A DNA stretch of 64,000 bases, taken from the NCBI RefSeq assembly GCF_002109385.1, contig NZ_CP020814.1, positions 2,131,501-2,195,500 of the forward strand, read 5' to 3'. The DNA is from Halalkalibacter krulwichiae (GTDB lineage Bacteria; Bacillota; Bacilli; Bacillales; Bacillaceae_D). The notes beneath the pieces are model-generated. The model saw nothing but the letters and a program-made list of their open reading frames with translations, did no database searches and was not told the origin of the DNA. Within the stretch, counting starts at the first letter, position 1, and each line of letters opens with the position of its first letter. Positions 31,193 to 39,910 of this stretch are shown one piece after another. The position numbers and the translations under genes are program-made.

Positions 31193-31390
31193 TTATTCGG
31201 GCTTTTGTTTGGTTTCTACTGATGTTGCGGTTGCTCCATCATATTCTCGGTCAATTTGTCCGGTCGTTTTTGGCTTTGAACTTAATGAATAGTCGGCAAT
31301 TTCATCTGGACCAGTTAAACCAAAGAGTCCCATGGTTCCTTGTCCCATTCTTACATGATCAAAGACATCATTTTCTTTATACTCAGACAT
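31193..31390 (-). CDS. Small acidic protein, 65 aa
   Basis: Not recognised. MSEYKENDVFDHVRMGQGTM begins a hydrophilic protein with GLFGLTGPDEIADYSLSSK in the middle and no membrane segment. GAGGTGAA precedes the ATG, and a terminator follows. It is probably co-transcribed with the DUF1292 gene 24 bases upstream. Confidence 0.65.
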   Translation of the reverse strand: MSEYKENDVFDHVRMGQGTMGLFGLTGPDEIADYSLSSKPKTTGQIDREYDGATATSVETKQKPE

Positions 31391-31413
31391 ACATTCACCT
31401 CATTCATAGACAT

Positions 31414-31668
31414 TTAATCCGCAGGGTTGGCATCAACAGCTATTTCATACGCATCCAAGATTGAATCTCTTTCTGCAGGATCTGTAATTCCAACTAAATA
31501 TTGTCCATCCTCTTCATCTTCCACACGCATCAGAATTGTTTCTTCATTTGAAGTCAACAGAGCGTAAGAGTGCTGATCCATATCAAATAATGCTTCCACT
31601 GCATAATCCTTTGTATGCCCATGTTCATCTTCAATTGTTATATGATCGCGAATTTCATTTGTATCCAT
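31414..31668 (-). CDS. DUF1292 family protein (YrzB-like)
   Basis: 84 aa acidic protein. ITIEDEHGHTKDYAVEALFD, YALLTS and ETILMRVEDEEDG form the DUF1292 pattern. AAGGAGTG lies six bases before ATG 31668; an in-frame GTG at 31677 is inside that site. Function unknown. Confidence 0.85.
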   Translation of the reverse strand: MDTNEIRDHITIEDEHGHTKDYAVEALFDMDQHSYALLTSNEETILMRVEDEEDGQYLVGITDPAERDSILDAYEIAVDANPAD

Positions 31669-31764
31669 GTGTATCACTCCTTCAAAGGATCTAGAGTTAT
31701 TTTGTCCGTTAATAAATTAATTATTTTTGCAACACCTTACCATAATAACCATGAGGAGGTTATT

Positions 31765-33207
31765 ATGAAAATTTTTCAAACTTTAATGATTCTCTTACTA
31801 TTAATGTCGTTTGTTGTCGGCGATGTAAACGCATTTGAACACGACCAGCTTCATCAAATTATTGAAAGCGACCCCGTTTTACAAGGTTCTTTCATCTCAA
31901 TAAGTGTTCGGTCTGCTCAAACGGGTGAAGTATTATTTGAACACAACGCTAATACACGATTAAGGCCAGCCTCTAATATGAAGCTTTTAACAGCTGCAAC
32001 AGCCTTGTCTGTTTTGGGGGAAGAACATAGGTTTACAACAGAGTTATACTCCGATGGTGTGTTGAATTGGAAAGTGTTGAATGGAGATCTGATCATTAAA
32101 GGAAGTGGTGACCCAACATTAATGGTAGAGGACCTCAGAAATCTCGTTCAAGTATTAAAGACACAAGGAGTTAAAGTCATAAGAGGAGATGTAATTGCTG
32201 ACGACACGCATTTTGATGATGTTCGATATCCAATCGATGTGCCTTGGTCAGATGAAGAAACGTATTATGGTGCTCAAATATCAGCATTAACCGTTTCGCC
32301 TGACCAAGATTATCATACGGGTACGATTAGAATAATGATGAAACCTGGAAAACAAACCGGAGATAAAGCACTTATTTCAATTGTTCCACAAACAAATTAT
32401 GTCACAATTGTTAATGAAGTAAGGACAACATCTAGAGATAATAAAGGAGCCATATCTGTTTCTAGAAAACATGGAGAGAATGTAATTTATCTTAAAGGCT
32501 CTATTCCGATGAATGGAACTACAAAAACAGAATATGTGGCCGTTTGGGAGCCGACAGAACATGTGCTTGAAGTAATAAAACAAGTGTTAACAAACCATGG
32601 CATTATATTGCTAGGTAGTACAAAGGTCGGTAAAACACCAGAAAGAGCGAAACAAGTTGCTGTCCATCAATCTATGCCTTTATCAGAAATTCTCGTCCCT
32701 TTTATGAAATATAGCAATAATGGACATGCCGAGATGATTGTGAAGGAGATGGGATATAAAGTGACAGGAGAAGGAAGTTTTGAATCAGGATTAAGTGTGT
32801 TAAAAAATGAATTACAACGTTTTGACCTTGAAGGAGAGAATTTGATCATCCGTGATGGTTCAGGCATTTCTCATGTTAATTCAATTACAGCAAATGACAT
32901 TTCAAAGCTTTTGTTTAAAGTGCAAGAAGAACCATGGTTCAGTTCATTTTATCATTCACTGCCGCTTGTCGACGGAGACACTCGTATTGAAAGAGGGACA
33001 CTTTATTCAAGAATGAAACAAACAGCAGCAACGAAAAGAGTACGAGCAAAAACTGGTACGCTTACATCTGTTAGCTCATTAGCAGGATATATTGAAAGGA
33101 ACGATGAGAACGATCTTATTTTTTCGATCTTATTAAATAATGTGCTAGATGTTAAACAAGCTAAAAAATTAGAAGATCGAATTGTCCTTTCCCTCACCAA
33201 TAAATAA
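31765..33207 (+). CDS. D-alanyl-D-alanine carboxypeptidase/endopeptidase (PBP4 class, DacB/DacC-like)
   Basis: 480 aa secreted penicillin-binding protein. A signal peptide (residues 1-23, ending VNA) precedes a class-C PBP domain: SxxK as SNMK near residue 74, SxN as SNN in MKYSNNGHAEM and KTG in RAKTGTLTSVSSLAGYI. The enzyme trims D-Ala and may cleave cross-links in peptidoglycan. GAGGAGG precedes ATG 31765; the frame open from 31615 adds unrelated residues. Confidence 0.92.
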   Translation: MKIFQTLMILLLLMSFVVGDVNAFEHDQLHQIIESDPVLQGSFISISVRSAQTGEVLFEHNANTRLRPASNMKLLTAATALSVLGEEHRFTTELYSDGVLNWKVLNGDLIIKGSGDPTLMVEDLRNLVQVLKTQGVKVIRGDVIADDTHFDDVRYPIDVPWSDEETYYGAQISALTVSPDQDYHTGTIRIMMKPGKQTGDKALISIVPQTNYVTIVNEVRTTSRDNKGAISVSRKHGENVIYLKGSIPMNGTTKTEYVAVWEPTEHVLEVIKQVLTNHGIILLGSTKVGKTPERAKQVAVHQSMPLSEILVPFMKYSNNGHAEMIVKEMGYKVTGEGSFESGLSVLKNELQRFDLEGENLIIRDGSGISHVNSITANDISKLLFKVQEEPWFSSFYHSLPLVDGDTRIERGTLYSRMKQTAATKRVRAKTGTLTSVSSLAGYIERNDENDLIFSILLNNVLDVKQAKKLEDRIVLSLTNK

Positions 33208-33278
33208 CCAAATCGCATACCCTTTTTACCGTAAGGATATGATAAAGATTATCTGAACGAAGAAAAGGAGGGATAACA

Positions 33279-33533
33279 TTGAATAACGAGCATGAGCCAT
33301 TAACCTATTTTGAGAAACTTGAGAATGTGTACATTCTTCTTGAAACGAAACAAATGCTTGAGGCGAAATTAAAGGAATCACAAGCAAGTATTCAGGAAAA
33401 ATCAATTTTAGAAGACGATCTTCGTAAGATTCATGAAGAGATATTAGAATATACAAACGGCTATCAGATTGAACCAGAACAAATGTCTGTAAGTTCTTTA
33501 TTTAACCCTGGAATAGATGCAGATAATGAATAG
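33279..33533 (+). CDS. Small coiled-coil protein, 84 aa
   Basis: No family recognised. TTG start with AGGAGG seven bases upstream. Residues about 10-60 are Leu/Glu/Lys-rich (KLENVYILLETKQMLEAKLK), predicting a coiled coil. It lies between the PBP4-type gene and a secreted protein gene 28 bases downstream, so it may be co-transcribed with the latter. Confidence 0.7.
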   Translation: MNNEHEPLTYFEKLENVYILLETKQMLEAKLKESQASIQEKSILEDDLRKIHEEILEYTNGYQIEPEQMSVSSLFNPGIDADNE

Positions 33534-33561
33534 TTATATCTAACAAATAAGGAGTAAAGTG

Positions 33562-34668
33562 ATGAAAAAGAAGGTGTTGTTACTGCTTCTGATGAGTATA
33601 ATCTTGTCTGTCCATCCTCAAATAGGGCAAGCAAGAGGAGAGGGCGAACAGGCTTCTTTAATCGTAAAATCATCAAGTCGATCTCTCCATCAAACCGTTC
33701 TGAACATCAAATCACCCAAAGTAGTCCAAGCCTTATTACAGGCTTATCCTCAACGTGAGGTGCAGGAAATTCCAGGAACAACGAATTATATTTTGGTTGA
33801 AGATAACGGATTGCTTCGGATCTTAGCTGTTGATTTAACAGGAAACCTCTATGATGTTCAACAAAAGGTTTTGCTACACCTAGATTCAAACACAGAGAAA
33901 AAAATCATTTCTTATTTTGAAAGGTTGCATCTGTACCATTTTGGTCAGCCAGTGAATTGGGAGGAAGTAGACGATATTATTCCCCGTTATACAACATTTA
34001 CTGTGATAGACCTTGAAACTGGATTGCGTTTTAAGGCACAGCGAAGAGCCGGTAATAAGCATGCAGATGTTCAACCATTAACAAAAACGGATACTGCGAT
34101 TATGAAAGAGATTTATGGTGGAAAGTGGAGTTGGAAAAGAAGGGCGGTTGTTATACAGCATAAAGGGTATAAACTTGCGGGTTCAATGCACGGAATGCCT
34201 CACGGAGGAGGGGCCTTAGCTAATGGCTTTCCTGGTCATTTTTGTATCCATTTTAAAGACAGTGTAACTCATTCGACAAGGAGTCTAGATTTGTCTCATC
34301 AACTAATGGTACACAAAGCAGCAGGTGACTTATCTTCCTATGTAAACGAATTAGAAGCTCAAGAAGTAGTAGAAGCCTTATTTATCGCAATTAATCAGCA
34401 TGATTTAGATTTACTAAATATCGTTGATCCAACCATTTCAAAACAAGCTAAATATTTAATTGATCACGTTGAATCCATCCGTTTTATTAAAAAGAACAAT
34501 CCTCCAACAATTCAAGGAGACCTTGTTTTTGAACTTCCACTACGTTTTAAAATAAAGCAAAAGGGTAGAAAAGAAGTCGATTCACATTATACTTTTCTCT
34601 TAAGACGTGAGTCACCAACTGATCCATGGAGGTTTCATGAATTGGATGAAGAGAAAATGATTAAATAA
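33562..34668 (+). CDS. Secreted protein with a conserved HGMPHGGG...GHFCIHF domain
   Basis: 368 aa. A signal peptide of about 26 residues precedes a conserved region: FTVIDLETGLRFKAQRRAGN, HADVQPLT, then SMHGMPHGGGALANGFPGHF and CIHF. Similar segments occur in uncharacterised secreted cell-wall proteins of Firmicutes. The clustered His and one Cys (GHFCIHF) recall an L,D-transpeptidase-like SHGC site but are not that motif. ATG 33562 has AAGGAG seven bases upstream. Function unknown; a wall-associated role is inferred. Confidence 0.75.
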   Translation: MKKKVLLLLLMSIILSVHPQIGQARGEGEQASLIVKSSSRSLHQTVLNIKSPKVVQALLQAYPQREVQEIPGTTNYILVEDNGLLRILAVDLTGNLYDVQQKVLLHLDSNTEKKIISYFERLHLYHFGQPVNWEEVDDIIPRYTTFTVIDLETGLRFKAQRRAGNKHADVQPLTKTDTAIMKEIYGGKWSWKRRAVVIQHKGYKLAGSMHGMPHGGGALANGFPGHFCIHFKDSVTHSTRSLDLSHQLMVHKAAGDLSSYVNELEAQEVVEALFIAINQHDLDLLNIVDPTISKQAKYLIDHVESIRFIKKNNPPTIQGDLVFELPLRFKIKQKGRKEVDSHYTFLLRRESPTDPWRFHELDEEKMIK

Positions 34669-34897
34669 TAATTAAGTACAGATTTTAAAGTCATACGCTT
34701 CCTTTAAGGTAGACAGGTTAAATTGTAAGATAACTGTTTACTTCAAGGGGAGTATTTTTTTCTGTTAAAAAGGCTCAATCCTTAAAGGGTCAAATCACAT
34801 CAAAAACGCCTAAACGGCCTCAGCTCTGTTCATAGAGCTGAAGCTGCTTAAGATCGATTTTACGATTTCTGATGCTTACGTTGAAACGGGGCATTCA
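34669..34897. other. Non-coding gap with a strong hairpin
   Basis: No ORF. TCAGCTCT (34820-34827) pairs with AGAGCTGA (34834-34841) around a six-base loop. On the minus strand it is followed by GCC/GGC and GTTTTT, so it may end the VanW transcript. The GC-rich flank up to 34895 has no assigned role. Confidence 0.5.
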
Positions 34898-35983
34898 TTA
34901 TAGGATTTCTGCGTTGTTTATGATGATTTCTTTAGGTAATTTCGATGGAGCACCTGGCACACGTCTTTGCTCATAAATAACTGAATCGGATGATAAAATA
35001 TATACTAACATTTGACCGCCATATATTTTGGCTTGAATAAGAATAGGTTGGTTTAAATTGTTTTTAAACGTAAAATCAGGTCCATACCAACTAACTGTTG
35101 CATCACGCCCACGTGGAACATAAGGGACCCTCCTGCTATGAGAATAGCGCTGAATAACTTTTAAACCAGCATGGTCAATCGCATTGTATAACGTTGATGA
35201 AACTTGGCAAATACCACCTCCGATATCTTCCGATAATTCCCCTCGGACTATAACAGGAGCTGATAAATACCCACGTTCTCGAGTCCGTTTTCCGACAACC
35301 TGATTGAATGAAAAAGTTTCACCAGGAAACACAACATGATTGTTAATAGCTTCGGTCGCCAAATGAATATTATGCGAACGCTCTTTGTTACGATTGTTAA
35401 AATAGGTTACATATTGTCCTATACGTTGAACACGAATATTGGACAAAATTTCGCTATTTACTTTTGGATGTACAGGCCGTATCGGTACTTTTAACTCAGC
35501 TGATTCAATACCGTAATAATATTGGTAGAATCTTTCTTTAAATTGGCGCTTATCGAGCATATACCCAATCTGTTCCGGAATCAATTGACCATTTTTAGCG
35601 ATTTTCGCATTAACAGGAGGCAGAAAAACTTTTTGTTCCACTTTAGTCAAAAAGAAATGATATTTATCATGATCAATCATTTCTTTACCAATTAAAGGCA
35701 GGTAGAAGTCTTCCCTGTTTACAGTGGCAATCGTTTCACCCTCATGTGTAACAGTTAAATCATCAGGAGTTAAAAAAGGGGATAAGAGCATAAGAATCGT
35801 TAAGAAATATGTCATTTTGTTAAGATACCTCCCTAATTTAGTATAACTAGAGAAGTGAAATTTCATGTGAAAAGTAGAAACGAAAAACATGACTTTTTTA
35901 AAGAATCGTATTACTGGGTTAAACAGATGTAAAGAGTACAAAAAAAGGATGACGCAACAAATCATTGCAACATCCAAGCTCAT
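34898..35983 (-). CDS. VanW-family protein
   Basis: About 361 aa. A membrane segment near the N-terminus is followed by a YoaR-like region and a VanW domain: FPGETFSFNQVVGKRTRERG then GGGICQVSSTLYNA and HSRRVPYVPRGRDATVSWYG. VanW proteins are surface proteins of unknown activity, seen in some vancomycin-resistance clusters; no resistance genes are nearby. The start is uncertain: ATG 35983 is chosen, and TTG 35995 overlaps the upstream gene. It is coupled to the YqeG-like gene. Confidence 0.85.
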   Translation of the reverse strand: MSLDVAMICCVILFLYSLHLFNPVIRFFKKVMFFVSTFHMKFHFSSYTKLGRYLNKMTYFLTILMLLSPFLTPDDLTVTHEGETIATVNREDFYLPLIGKEMIDHDKYHFFLTKVEQKVFLPPVNAKIAKNGQLIPEQIGYMLDKRQFKERFYQYYYGIESAELKVPIRPVHPKVNSEILSNIRVQRIGQYVTYFNNRNKERSHNIHLATEAINNHVVFPGETFSFNQVVGKRTRERGYLSAPVIVRGELSEDIGGGICQVSSTLYNAIDHAGLKVIQRYSHSRRVPYVPRGRDATVSWYGPDFTFKNNLNQPILIQAKIYGGQMLVYILSSDSVIYEQRRVPGAPSKLPKEIIINNAEIL

Positions 35984-35988
35984 TTCTC

Positions 35989-36471
35989 TTACCAACGCTT
36001 TTTAATCCAATTTTCAATTTTTCGTTTAAAAACAATTTGAATAGGCTCATGTTCTTGGCCTATCGGGTTAACGAGCACGGTTCGAATACCTACATTTTTG
36101 CCACACCAAATATCAGTGAATAGCTGATCGCCCAGAAAAAGTGTAGTATCATCTTTAGCACCTAGTGTATTCATATGTTTTCTCACCTCTGAAGCGGAAG
36201 GCTTTTTGCATTTTCCGAAGCCGATGATGCCGTGCGGCTCACAAAAGCGATCGACACGCCCCTGACTATTATTAGAGGCAATTACCAATTGAACACCATT
36301 GTTTTTTAACATTTGAATCCAATCAATCAGCTCATCATCACCAGGCTGATCGTGAGTTGCCAGCGTACTATCTAAATCGGAGAAAATCGTTTGAACATTG
36401 TTTTTCTCCAACCACTCTTTTGTAATATCAGAAAAATGATGGAGCTCAAAATCAGGTTTGAAAAACTTCAT
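35989..36471 (-). CDS. YqeG-like HAD phosphatase
   Basis: 160 aa HAD superfamily (III-A). Motif I is IFSDLDSTLATHDQ (DxDxT nucleophile), motif II VIASNNSQGRV and motif IV FLGDQLFTDIWCGKNVGI, like YqeG/PgpP phosphatidylglycerophosphatases. YqeG normally precedes yqeH; here it precedes vanW, so this is probably a paralogue. Activity on PGP is plausible but unproven. Confidence 0.85.
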   Translation of the reverse strand: MKFFKPDFELHHFSDITKEWLEKNNVQTIFSDLDSTLATHDQPGDDELIDWIQMLKNNGVQLVIASNNSQGRVDRFCEPHGIIGFGKCKKPSASEVRKHMNTLGAKDDTTLFLGDQLFTDIWCGKNVGIRTVLVNPIGQEHEPIQIVFKRKIENWIKKRW

Positions 36472-36690
36472 AATATACTCACTGCCTTTTATGTATTTGC
36501 CATGTTCTCATTGAATAAGAGAGCTTCATAAATTATACACTATTCTTCTCTTACATTTCATCAAAGTTTATGAATTAACAATCCATCATTTATTTTTTAT
36601 TAGAATTTCACTTTATCCAAAATTTTGAAATAAGTGTTATACTATTAGAGATGCGAAATAAATTCAATTATTTAAAGAAGGCGATTTCTT

Positions 36691-37722
36691 TTGAGTAAAA
36701 AACTAGTATATATTTTGAGTGCTGTAATGGTTGGAGGACTTTTCTCTCTTCTAAACATCCCGGCAGGTTGGTTACTCGGTTCCATATTAGCTGGAATGGT
36801 TTGTTCATTTTTTATTATGAAAATCTATTTACCTAATAAGCTATTTACTGTTGTATTAGCGATTATCGGTGCAAACATTGGCTTGATGCTTAGACCTGAA
36901 CAATTTTTAAATTATCAAGCATTGCTCTTACCATTTTTTATCACGTTAACGATTACGATTATAAGTGGCATTTTGTTAGGAAAGTTTTTAAAGCGTTACT
37001 CAAATTTAAACCACAATACGGCATTTTTTTGCTGCTTACCTGGGGGAGCGTCTGAGGTAATTGCCCTAAGTCATCAGTATGGAGCGAATGAACAAGTGGT
37101 TGCAGCCTTCCATACAACGAGAATTACTTTGTTTGTGTTAGTGATCCCTTTAGTCGTAGGTTTAAATGAACCTATTGCCGGGAAGCAATCGAATTATTTT
37201 ATCGATGTAAATGTGTCTCAAGTCTTTCTCTCCATAAGTATTTTAATATCGATCATGCTGGTAACTATTTTATTAAGCAAACGGGTGAATTTTCCTGGTT
37301 CTTCATTATTTTTTGCGATTGGTTTAGGCTTTCTATGTCATCTGCTATTTCCTACAATAGAGGTACCGGGATTTATAATGGGAATTGCACAGTCGATTAT
37401 GGGAGCAATAATTGGGATTCGCTTTGATCGAAAAGCACTTTTACAACTAAAGGAAATAGGTGGTATTAGTGCAATAACCTTATTCATTTACTTTATGATG
37501 AGCCTAGGCCTTGCTACAATCTTCTTTGTGCTAACACCGATTGATTGGCTTTCAAGTTTATTAGGGATTGTTGCAGCAGGAGCAGCAGAGATGGCTTCAA
37601 CTGCTGCTGCATTGAACATGGATGCAGCACTAGTAGCAACATTGCAGATGGCAAGAGTACTGGCATTGTTTTTAGCTTTGCCATTTCTGATAAAACTATT
37701 TGCTAACACAGAACAAGAGTAG
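36691..37722 (+). CDS. AbrB-family (PF05145) membrane transporter
   Basis: 343 aa with about ten membrane segments and an internal repeat (NIPAGWLLGSILAGMVCSF vs the C-terminal half), typical of the AbrB/ammonia-monooxygenase-annotated permease family. CLPGGASEVIALSHQYGANE is the conserved central stretch. TTG start with AAGAAGGCGA upstream. It is not the AbrB transition-state regulator. Substrate unknown. Confidence 0.8.
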   Translation: MSKKLVYILSAVMVGGLFSLLNIPAGWLLGSILAGMVCSFFIMKIYLPNKLFTVVLAIIGANIGLMLRPEQFLNYQALLLPFFITLTITIISGILLGKFLKRYSNLNHNTAFFCCLPGGASEVIALSHQYGANEQVVAAFHTTRITLFVLVIPLVVGLNEPIAGKQSNYFIDVNVSQVFLSISILISIMLVTILLSKRVNFPGSSLFFAIGLGFLCHLLFPTIEVPGFIMGIAQSIMGAIIGIRFDRKALLQLKEIGGISAITLFIYFMMSLGLATIFFVLTPIDWLSSLLGIVAAGAAEMASTAAALNMDAALVATLQMARVLALFLALPFLIKLFANTEQE

Positions 37723-37741
37723 ATAAAATATACGGTAATCT

Positions 37742-37771
37742 AAAAAAAGGATGGAGGTTTTCCTTCATCCT
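37742..37771. terminator. Convergent terminator between the AbrB-type gene and sinI
   Basis: AGGATGGAGG pairs with CCTTCATCCT (one GU). The A tract on its left gives a T tract for the minus-strand SinI gene. Confidence 0.75.
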
Positions 37772-37819
37772 ACATTTTCTAAACGTATTCTACATTTCTT
37801 ATTAAGGCTGATAGTCCGA

Positions 37820-37954
37820 TTATTTGTTTTTATTGAGCATGATAAAATCCCTAACTTCTTTAGGGGTGAGACCTATTCTTTTTGCTTCCAATAATAGCTG
37901 AAGCCACTCCAAATCTAACGAACTTTTTCTTTCGTCCTCTGGCGAAAAAATCAT
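37820..37954 (-). CDS. SinI-family antirepressor
   Basis: 44 aa: MIFSPEDERKSSLDLEWLQL then LLEAKRIGLTPKEVRDFIML. The LDLEWLxLLxEAKxIGLTxxEVRxF pattern is the SinI helical hook that binds SinR and frees biofilm genes. GGAGG lies eight bases before the ATG. No sinR is adjacent, so it would act in trans. Too short for usual ORF calling. Confidence 0.88.
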   Translation of the reverse strand: MIFSPEDERKSSLDLEWLQLLLEAKRIGLTPKEVRDFIMLNKNK

Positions 37955-38370
37955 CTTCCATCCTCCATTTGTTCGGTAACTCAGCCATCCTAGTAATAAA
38001 ATTCACCTTAGATCTGAAGTTTTGCGTCCTTATCTTTCAATAAGTTTGCCTTTTCATTATTTAAATGTAATAAGAAACAAAGAACAACGAATTTTATAGA
38101 GTGAAAAAATAGGTAAAATCTTACATTTGAACCCTTTTTACGTTAATTATGTTGTTAATCTAATAAAATAGTAACATAATATCGATATCGTAATTAGTAA
38201 AAAAAATCCAAAAAAATCGACAGTTATATACAATCTTCATAAAAGGGATTATAGGACCATTTGGCTAAATAAGCTTTATGTTTTGTACTTTTTATTAATT
38301 TCTGTTTTAATAATAAAATAGGATATTTTAGGTAAAATAGAAAAGTACGATAAAGTTAGGAGCGATTAAA
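37955..38370. other. AT-rich non-coding stretch
   Basis: 416 bases without a supported gene. The only marked structure is the small palindrome ATATCGATAT at about 38179-38188; the promoter of the downstream reductase presumably lies in the last 60 bases. Confidence 0.5.
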
Positions 38371-38904
38371 ATGAAATTACTTGGGGTTTCTGGGTCTTTA
38401 ATTGGAGAAAAAACGGCTATAGCTGTAAATGAGGTTCTAAAAAGAGCGAAAGAGTTAGAGCCTAAATTAGAAATTGAATTAATCGATATGAAAGAGTTAA
38501 ATGTTGAATTCGTAACGGGGAAGCCGTTCGATCAATATAATCAGGACACGCAAATGGTCATTACGAAAATAAAAGAAGCTGATTTGTTTGTGATTGGTAC
38601 GCCAATTTATCAAGCATCTATTACTGGTGCATTGAAAAACTTATTTGATCATCTGCCTACGAATGTTTTCGAATCAAAAGTGGTTGGAACTGTAACTACA
38701 GCTGGATCAGACAAACATTTCCTTGTTGCAGATAATCAATTAAAGCCAATCTTGTCTTTCTTTAAAGCTATTACACCTACGAATGTGTTTGTACACAGCA
38801 GCTGCTTTGATCAAAACAATGTGATTACAAATGAAGAGGTAAACGATCGTATTGATACATTAGCAAAAGAATTGGTAACCTTACATACGAAGTTAAAGCT
38901 GTAA
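38371..38904 (+). CDS. NAD(P)H-dependent FMN reductase / azoreductase-like flavoprotein
   Basis: 177 aa flavodoxin-fold protein: MKLLGVSGSLIGEKTAIAVN phosphate-binding start, TPIYQASITGALKNLFDHLP as FMN-contacting loop. It belongs to the SsuE/YwrO-type reductases that reduce quinones, FMN or azo compounds. An MhqR-like repressor gene follows, suggesting a role in quinone stress, though no MhqR operator was found in its own promoter. TAGGAGCGATTAAA precedes the ATG. Confidence 0.85.
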   Translation: MKLLGVSGSLIGEKTAIAVNEVLKRAKELEPKLEIELIDMKELNVEFVTGKPFDQYNQDTQMVITKIKEADLFVIGTPIYQASITGALKNLFDHLPTNVFESKVVGTVTTAGSDKHFLVADNQLKPILSFFKAITPTNVFVHSSCFDQNNVITNEEVNDRIDTLAKELVTLHTKLKL

Positions 38905-38913
38905 GCAATTCCC

Positions 38914-38966
38914 AAAGGGGCGTCCAAAAGGTCAATAATTGGCTTTTTGAAACGTCCCTTTGTTTA
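38914..38966 (+). terminator. Terminator after the flavin reductase gene
   Basis: AAAGGGGCGT pairs with ACGTCCCTTT (ten pairs, one GU), followed by GTTTATGG. The tail is poor but the stem is strong. Confidence 0.7.
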
Positions 38967-38985
38967 TGGTACACAAGTGGGATCA

Positions 38986-39015
38986 TTGACAAAGAGGTAT
39001 TTATAACGGTATAAT
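38986..39015 (+). promoter_or_regulatory. Sigma-A promoter of mhqR
   Basis: TTGACA (38986-38991), 18-base spacer, TATAAT (39010-39015). Both hexamers are perfect. Confidence 0.88.
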
Positions 39016-39034
39016 TATCTCGAAACTGAGATAA
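39015..39034. promoter_or_regulatory. MhqR operator
   Basis: TTATCTCGAAACTGAGATAA is a dyad close to the B. subtilis MhqR box (ATCTCGAATTCGAGAT). It abuts the -10, so the product would repress its own gene. Confidence 0.78.
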
Positions 39035-39056
39035 AAAATAAAGGAATGAATGAATA

Positions 39057-39497
39057 ATGAAAATAAATGATCAAGACCAATCGTTGAAATTATTCGTTGT
39101 ATTGTCACGAGCAGTTCAAACTATTACGAAGCGAGTAGAGGAAGACATAAAAACGTATGGTTTAAACCCAACAGAGTTTGCGGTATTAGAACTTCTCTAT
39201 AGCAAAGGTGATCAGCCTATCCAAAAGATTGGCGAAAAAGTATTGCTTGCGAGCAGCAGTATAACTTATGTAGTTGATAAGCTTGAGAAAAAGAACTTTC
39301 TGTTTAGAAAACCATGTCCGAAAGATCGTCGTGTTACATATGCCGCAATAACAGAAGAAGGAACGCAGCTTATGAACGATATTTTTCCTAAACATAGGGA
39401 AGCAATTCAAGATATATTTGGTGGTTTAGATGAAAATGAAAAAGAGAACATGATCGTTCAATTGAAAAAGTTAGGATTTTACGCGAAAGATCTATAA
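39057..39497 (+). CDS. mhqR: MarR-family repressor MhqR
   Basis: 146 aa winged-helix regulator with QSLKLFVVLSRAVQTI, GLNPTEFAVLELLYSKGDQP and LLASSSITYVVDKLEKKNFL; the pattern is that of YkvE/MhqR, the quinone- and electrophile-sensing repressor. The wing carries PKDRRVTYAAITEEG. The operator in its own promoter supports autorepression, and the flavin reductase upstream fits quinone detoxification. AAAGGAATG precedes the ATG. Confidence 0.87.
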   Translation: MKINDQDQSLKLFVVLSRAVQTITKRVEEDIKTYGLNPTEFAVLELLYSKGDQPIQKIGEKVLLASSSITYVVDKLEKKNFLFRKPCPKDRRVTYAAITEEGTQLMNDIFPKHREAIQDIFGGLDENEKENMIVQLKKLGFYAKDL

Positions 39498-39644
39498 TTT
39501 TTTCAAGTTAAACGAACGAATTACTACCTCTTTTAAATTGATTTAAGGTGTTAGAGCGTTACTTTTTTCCTGGTTGCAATCTTAAATGTTGCTTTCATGA
39601 CAAAAGACATGCATAGACAAGTTTGACCAGTTTTTTAAAAATTC

Positions 39645-39678
39645 CCTCCTAATCTATAACAGATTAGGAGGTTTTTTT
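39645..39678 (+). terminator. Strong intrinsic terminator
   Basis: CCTCCTAATCT pairs perfectly with AGATTAGGAGG around ATAAC, followed by TTTTTTT. It lies 150 bases behind mhqR with no gene in between. Confidence 0.95.
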
Positions 39679-39876
39679 ATACAGAAATTTGTAGAAAACT
39701 GCGCTTGCCTTGGAAATAACATAGTTTTTGCTTTTAGAACTAGAAGAATTTGATGTACTATTAGTAAATTAATTAAACGTTTGTTTAAATATAGCATGGG
39801 ATGGTGTTTAAAAAGAGAGTCTAATTTTATAGCAACAAATCGTTGTGGGGACTTTTAAACCAAGCCTAAAAGACCG

Positions 39877-39906
39877 TTGACGAACGAATATGTAAGCGAT
39901 TACAAT
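39877..39906 (+). promoter_or_regulatory. Sigma-A promoter of the pectate lyase gene
   Basis: TTGACG (39877-39882), 18-base spacer, TACAAT (39901-39906). Confidence 0.75.
39891..39904. promoter_or_regulatory. cre site overlapping the -10
   Basis: TGTAAGCGATTACA matches the CcpA cre consensus and covers the spacer and -10 of the pectate lyase promoter, predicting glucose repression. Confidence 0.82.
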
Positions 39907-39910
39907 AGTG

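Noticed and set aside
34898..35983. VanW as a vancomycin-resistance marker
   Set aside because: No vanA/B-type ligase, vanX, vanY or vanRS nearby; VanW-domain proteins are common in Firmicutes.
35989..36471. YqeG-like gene as part of a yqeGH-aroE ribosome-assembly cluster
   Set aside because: The next gene is vanW and no yqeH or aroE is present; treated as a paralogue.
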